Made by a program: the position numbers and the translations under genes | The notes under the pieces: model-generated | Told to the model about the DNA's origin: nothing | The model's input: the letters and a program-made list of their open reading frames with translations, nothing else | The model's database searches: none | Shown: positions 7,323-10,757 of the stretch, piece by piece | Layout: every line of letters begins with the position of its first letter | Numbering within the stretch: the first letter of the stretch is position 1 | Origin: Pseudomonadota bacterium | Lineage (GTDB): Bacteria > Pseudomonadota > Alphaproteobacteria > Rhizobiales > Beijerinckiaceae | Assembly (NCBI GenBank): GCA_028876585.1 | Contig: JAGWRL010000098.1 | Coordinates: forward strand, 1 to 10,757 | DNA: 10,757 nucleotides | Direction: 5' to 3'

Positions 7323-8575
7323 GGCCGCAGGTCCGCCGGCGACGGGATCGCCTTCGCGACCGCGCTGATGTTGATGCTGGCGCCGTCACGCAGGCGATCC
7401 ACGCCGTCGATCACCACCCGTTCGCCGACCGTCAGACCGGAAAGGATCGCGGTCGATCCGTCCACCGTGACGCCCGCCCTGACCGCGCGGCGGGCGACGC
7501 TCGAATCGTCGTTGACGACATAGACGTAATCGCCGGCGGGGCCGACCTGAACCGCTGCGGCCGGGGCGAGGATCGCGCCCTTCAGCGTGTCGATCAACAG
7601 GCGGACGTTGACGAATTGCTGTGGAAACAAGGCTTCGTCGGGGTTGGCGAAGCTGGCGCGCAGCTTGATCGTTCCGGTGGTTGGATCGATCTGGCTGTCG
7701 TAGGTGGTGAGCGAGCCGCGCGCCAGGCGCCGGTCGCTCGCGCGGTTGAACGCCTCCACCTGCAACTCCGCGCCCGCCTTGAGCCGCGCGGCGATCTGCG
7801 GCAGATTGTCTTCGGGGACGGAGAAAACGACGCTGATGGGATCGAGTTGCGTAATGACGACGATGCCGCCGACATCGGACGGCTGTAGGTAATTGCCTAC
7901 GTCGATATTGCGGATTCCGACCCGGCCGGAGATCGGAGAGACAAGGCGAGTGTAGTCGAGATTGACGGCCGCGGCCTGGACCAGAGCCGTGTCGGTGGCG
8001 ATAGCGGCGGCGTCCTGTTCAACGAGCGCCTCCTGATCGGTGACCTGCTGTTTGGCGATCGAATCCTGGCGCCTCAGAACATCGTAACGCGACAGGTTGA
8101 CGCGCGCCTGCGCCAGCAGCGCCTTGTCCTTGGCGAGTTGCCCCTTGGTCTGCGCAAGCGCGGCCTCATAAGGTCGCGGGTCGATCTGGGCGATAAAATC
8201 GCCCGCCTTCACCATCTGTCCCTCTTTGAAGCCGAGGCTCATCAGCTTGCCCGCCACCTGCGTGCGGATCGTCACCGTCTCCAGCGGCGTCACCGCGCCA
8301 ATCTCCTTCAGCGCGATCGGCAAGTCGCCGCGCACGATTGTCGCGACGCGCACCGTAGGGATCAACGCGCCCGCGCGCCCATGCGGCGACGGCCTCGCGC
8401 CTGGCGCGACGCCGGGGCTGGCGCGCCAGCCGAGCATGGCGAGCAAGCCCAGCGCAACGAGACCGGCCAACCATGCGGGCTTGCGCGAACGCCGCTTCGG
8501 CGGCTCCGGCGCAAGCACGCCGGGCTGCGCCGGGGTGGCGCGTTCAAAGGCGGCGGGTCTCACGGTTTGGTTCAT
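7319..8575 (-). CDS. mdtA: MdtA-type periplasmic adaptor (membrane fusion protein) of the RND pump
   Basis: This 418-residue protein links the RND permease to an outer-membrane channel across the periplasm. A Pro-rich cytoplasmic head with KRRSRK is followed by one hydrophobic segment (about 34-50, WLAGLVALGLLAMLGW), which anchors it in the inner membrane; there is no lipobox Cys. Next come the first lipoyl half (about 97-135, with VTIRTQVAGKLMSLGF and EGQMVKAGDFIAQIDP), an alpha-helical coiled-coil hairpin rich in Ala, Gln and Lys (about 136-203), and the second lipoyl half (about 207-230, LDYTRLVSPISGRVGIRNID). A beta-barrel (TQLDPISVVFSVPED) and a membrane-proximal domain ending in GLTVGERVVIDGVDRLRDGA complete the fold. 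The length matches E. coli MdtA. The ATG overlaps the phosphatase stop as ATGA and its own TGA overlaps the mdtB TTG, so translation is probably coupled on both sides. Confidence 0.93.
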   Translation of the reverse strand: MNQTVRPAAFERATPAQPGVLAPEPPKRRSRKPAWLAGLVALGLLAMLGWRASPGVAPGARPSPHGRAGALIPTVRVATIVRGDLPIALKEIGAVTPLETVTIRTQVAGKLMSLGFKEGQMVKAGDFIAQIDPRPYEAALAQTKGQLAKDKALLAQARVNLSRYDVLRRQDSIAKQQVTDQEALVEQDAAAIATDTALVQAAAVNLDYTRLVSPISGRVGIRNIDVGNYLQPSDVGGIVVITQLDPISVVFSVPEDNLPQIAARLKAGAELQVEAFNRASDRRLARGSLTTYDSQIDPTTGTIKLRASFANPDEALFPQQFVNVRLLIDTLKGAILAPAAAVQVGPAGDYVYVVNDDSSVARRAVRAGVTVDGSTAILSGLTVGERVVIDGVDRLRDGASINISAVAKAIPSPADLRP

Positions 8576-9192
8576 GACATGGCCTGACGGCTGAGTTCAC
8601 CGGGACAAGGCGCGGGTGGCGGGGAAGCGAGGCGGGCGCAATGAACGCTGGCGGGCGGCACGGCGATCTCGCGCACGCGCGCGACGTTTTCGCCGCTCAG
8701 GGACAATAGCGCCACGCGCACCACCCAGGCGTGCGCGACGATGGCGACCGCGCCGCGCGCCGGCGGCTTCAGCGCGCGCAGGAAATCCTCGACGCGCGCC
8801 TGAAGTTCGTGCAGCGCTTCGCCGCCGGGCGGGCGCGCGCTGGCGACGCCGCGTTTCCAATCTCGCAGCGCCGTCGGCCACAGGGCCTTGACTTGCGACT
8901 GCGTCAACCCCTCCCACTTTCCGTAATCCAGCTCGATGAGGCGCTCGTCGAACCGGAGCGGCGCGCCTGCGGCGGCGGCGAGCGGCGCGGCGGTGTCGCG
9001 GGCGCGCGCGAGCGGGCTGGCGACCACGAGCCCGATGTCGGCGTCGCGAAGGCGCGTCGCGATCCGTTCGGCGTCGGCGCGGCCCAACGCCGACAAGGGC
9101 GTGTCGTGTCGCCCCTGATAGCGGCCGGCCGCGGTCCAGGGAGTCGCGCCGTGGCGGATCAGGAACAGCGGGACGGGACAGGGAGCCGTCAT
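8572..9192 (-). CDS. Histidine phosphatase family protein (phosphoglycerate mutase-like)
   Basis: This is a 206-residue single-domain enzyme of the histidine phosphatase clan, which removes or transfers phosphate through a phospho-histidine. Visible active-site parts are LIRHGAT with R13, H14 (nucleophile) and G15, then YQGRHDTPLSALGR, SPLARARDTA with R63, the general-acid Glu in ELDYGKWEG (E87) and the second His in VAIVAHAW (H154). The usual HGG at the last site is HAW here, but the His is kept. There is no signal peptide, so it should be cytoplasmic. The start is ATG at 9192, four bases after the ABC transporter stop; the frame is open further upstream only as a shadow within the transporter gene, and this start puts RHG at the usual position. 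The C-terminus is Pro-rich. The substrate is unknown: alpha-ribazole phosphatase and sugar-phosphate phosphatases share this pattern, and nothing nearby points to cobalamin synthesis. Confidence 0.88.
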   Translation of the reverse strand: MTAPCPVPLFLIRHGATPWTAAGRYQGRHDTPLSALGRADAERIATRLRDADIGLVVASPLARARDTAAPLAAAAGAPLRFDERLIELDYGKWEGLTQSQVKALWPTALRDWKRGVASARPPGGEALHELQARVEDFLRALKPPARGAVAIVAHAWVVRVALLSLSGENVARVREIAVPPASVHCARLASPPPAPCPGELSRQAMS

Positions 9193-9196
9193 GGCG

Positions 9197-10757
9197 TCAC
9201 GCCGCCAGTCCGCCGCCGGACTGGCTGCGCAGAAGTCCGGCATAGACGCCGCCTTCGCGCAACAGCGTCGCGTGGTCGCCACGCTGCACGATGCGTCCGC
9301 GCTCAAGCACGAGAATTTCGTCGGCGCCGCGAACGGTGTTGAGGCGGTGGGCGATGATGAGCGAGGCGCGGCTGGCGGTGAGCCGCGCCAGCGCCGTCGA
9401 AATGCGCCGCTCCGTCGTCGCGTCGAGGCTGCTGCTCGGCTCATCGAGAATGACGACGTCGGCGTCGGCGAGCGTCGCGCGCGCGATCGCGACGCACTGG
9501 CGCTGGCCGCCCGAGAGACTGGCGCCGCGCTCGGCGACCACCGTGTCGTAACCGTCCGGCAAGTTGGACAGGATCTCGTCGACGTCGGCGGCGATCGCCG
9601 CGTCGATCGCCGCGTCGCGCCCCGCGCCCGGTCGGCCATAGGCGATGTTTTCCCACACCGTTCCGTGCAGCAGCGGCGCGTCCTGCAGCATGAGCGCCAC
9701 GCGTCGCCGCACGTGTTGCAGCCGCAGGCTGCGCAAGTCGCGCCCGTCGAGAAACACCGATCCGTCGGTGGGATCGGCGAGCCGCGCCGCCAGCGCGGCG
9801 ATCGTGCTCTTGCCCGCGCCGGTCGGGCCGACCAGCGCCACGCGCCGGCCGGGCGCGAGGTGGAACGACACATGCTCCAACGCCGCAGCGTCGGCGCCGT
9901 AGGAGAAAGACACCGAGCGGAACTCCAGGCGCCCTGCGCCTGGCGGCGCCTCAACCGGAAATTCGGGATCGGCGATGGCGACCTTCTCGTTCAGCAATTC
10001 GCGAATCCGCTCGATCGCGACGACGGCGCGCCCCATCACGGGCCCGTTCTTGGTCATCTGCCGGACCGGCGTGACGAGGCCGCGCAGATAGGCGAGAAAC
10101 AGCAGCAGGTCGCCGGCGGTCAGCGAGCCGTCGAGCACGCGCGCGGCGCCATAGGTTGTAATCGCCGCGGTCGCGATTCCGACCATGAAGTTGATCAGGG
10201 GCGGCAATTCGGCTTGCGTGCGCGTCGCCGTCAGCGCGCGCCCCAGGCTGCGGCGCGCGAGCCGCGCGAACCGGCGCGCTTCATAAGGTTCGCGCCCATG
10301 CGCCTGCACGAGCGGGATCGCCGCCAGCGTCTCCTGCGCCATCGACCAGAGCTCGCCGTCCTCATGGCGGGCGTCGCGCACGCGCGCGCGCAGCTTGCGC
10401 GACCAGCGATCGCTGACAAGGGCGAGCGCCGGGATCACCGCGGCGACCATAAGCCCATAACGCCAGTCGATCGCCGCCATCATGCCGAGGATGCCCAATA
10501 CCGTCAGGACATGGGGCAGCAGTCCCGTTCCGACGACGACGACGAGATCCTGCACGCGCCCGACGTCTTCGCTGAGCCGCGTCATCACATCGCCTCCGCG
10601 CCGGCGCCGATGCCAGGACAAAGGCAAGACGAGCAGATGAGCGAACACGTCTCGCCGTAGCGCGCTCACCATGCGCTGGCCGGCCTGCAACACGAGATGA
10701 TTGCCCAGATAATCCAGCAGCGCGTCGGCCAAGGCGAAAGCCAGCATCGCGGCGCCG
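9197..10757 (-). CDS. Half-size ABC exporter (fused membrane and ATPase domains), N-terminus outside window
   Basis: This is an inner-membrane type IV (MsbA-like) ABC exporter half, which works as a dimer driven by ATP. The frame runs off the right edge, so the true start and roughly 80-100 residues, including TM1, are missing; an internal ATG at 10747 is not the start. The visible part opens near TM2 with GQRMVSALRRDVFAHLL, then PLSWHRRRRGGDVMTRLSEDV, TM3-4 (HVLTVLGILGMMAAI, YGLMVAAVIPALALV) and TM5-6 (INFMVGIATAAITT, LLLFLAYLRGLV). The ATPase has Walker A GPTGAGKST (9803-9829), Q-loop LMLQDAPLLHGTVWENI, signature LSGGQRQ (9497-9517), Walker B VVILDEP with the catalytic Glu at 9440-9442, and H-loop IIAHRL (His at 9347-9349). 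All catalytic residues are present. Its cargo cannot be told; lipid, glycan, peptide or drug are all possible. It heads the visible part of the operon, four bases before the phosphatase. Confidence 0.93.
   Translation of the reverse strand, partial: GAAMLAFALADALLDYLGNHLVLQAGQRMVSALRRDVFAHLLVLPLSWHRRRRGGDVMTRLSEDVGRVQDLVVVVGTGLLPHVLTVLGILGMMAAIDWRYGLMVAAVIPALALVSDRWSRKLRARVRDARHEDGELWSMAQETLAAIPLVQAHGREPYEARRFARLARRSLGRALTATRTQAELPPLINFMVGIATAAITTYGAARVLDGSLTAGDLLLFLAYLRGLVTPVRQMTKNGPVMGRAVVAIERIRELLNEKVAIADPEFPVEAPPGAGRLEFRSVSFSYGADAAALEHVSFHLAPGRRVALVGPTGAGKSTIAALAARLADPTDGSVFLDGRDLRSLRLQHVRRRVALMLQDAPLLHGTVWENIAYGRPGAGRDAAIDAAIAADVDEILSNLPDGYDTVVAERGASLSGGQRQCVAIARATLADADVVILDEPSSSLDATTERRISTALARLTASRASLIIAHRLNTVRGADEILVLERGRIVQRGDHATLLREGGVYAGLLRSQSGGGLAA

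Noticed and set aside
9193..9954. 254-codon N-terminal extension of the phosphatase frame
   Set aside because: It overlaps the ATPase domain of the ABC exporter in another frame and is Arg/Ser-rich; the phosphatase fold begins just after the ATG at 9192.
9191..10660. Plus-strand 489-codon open frame opposite the ABC exporter
   Set aside because: Antisense shadow; the minus strand holds all ABC ATPase motifs.

Overview
This window is very GC-rich and almost fully coding. It looks like an alphaproteobacterial chromosome, probably Hyphomicrobiales (methylotroph or rhizobial relatives). That placement rests on GC-biased codon use, the style of the CCA-adding-enzyme C-terminus and the RND pump sequences; I could not run a database search. 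Most of it (1024 to the right edge) is one tightly packed minus-strand gene cluster. The left end holds the end of a plus-strand gene, a tRNA and a short decayed intergenic stretch.

Left end (1-1023). The C-terminal part of a CCA tRNA nucleotidyltransferase runs in from the left edge. Its frame is broken by an in-frame TAA at 62-64, inside a motif that is normally unbroken. It is followed by a plus-strand tRNA-Ser(GGA) with an encoded CCA end, a weak promoter-like pair ahead of it and a weak terminator-like hairpin after it. The rest, up to the convergent operon, holds a ~34-codon relic of an IS66-type transposase and two inverted repeats. I see no intact gene there.

Operon (1024-10757, minus strand; transcription runs from the right edge leftward). 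The order is: half-size ABC exporter (N-terminus outside the window), histidine phosphatase, MdtA-type periplasmic adaptor, MdtB-type RND permease, MdtC-type RND permease. The junctions are 4 nt apart, a 4-nt ATGA overlap, a 4-nt TTGA overlap and 2 nt apart. All five are therefore probably translated from one coupled transcript. MdtA, MdtB and MdtC together would form an inner-membrane proton-driven tripartite drug or detergent efflux pump; the outer-membrane channel is not in the window. Two different RND permeases side by side imply an MdtBC-like heterotrimer.

No wholly new system is evident. The points most worth a second look are the nonsense codon in the CCA-adding enzyme, the coupling of an ABC exporter and a phosphatase to an MdtABC pump, and a ~55-residue Ala/Gly/Ser-rich insert in the MdtC periplasmic domain.
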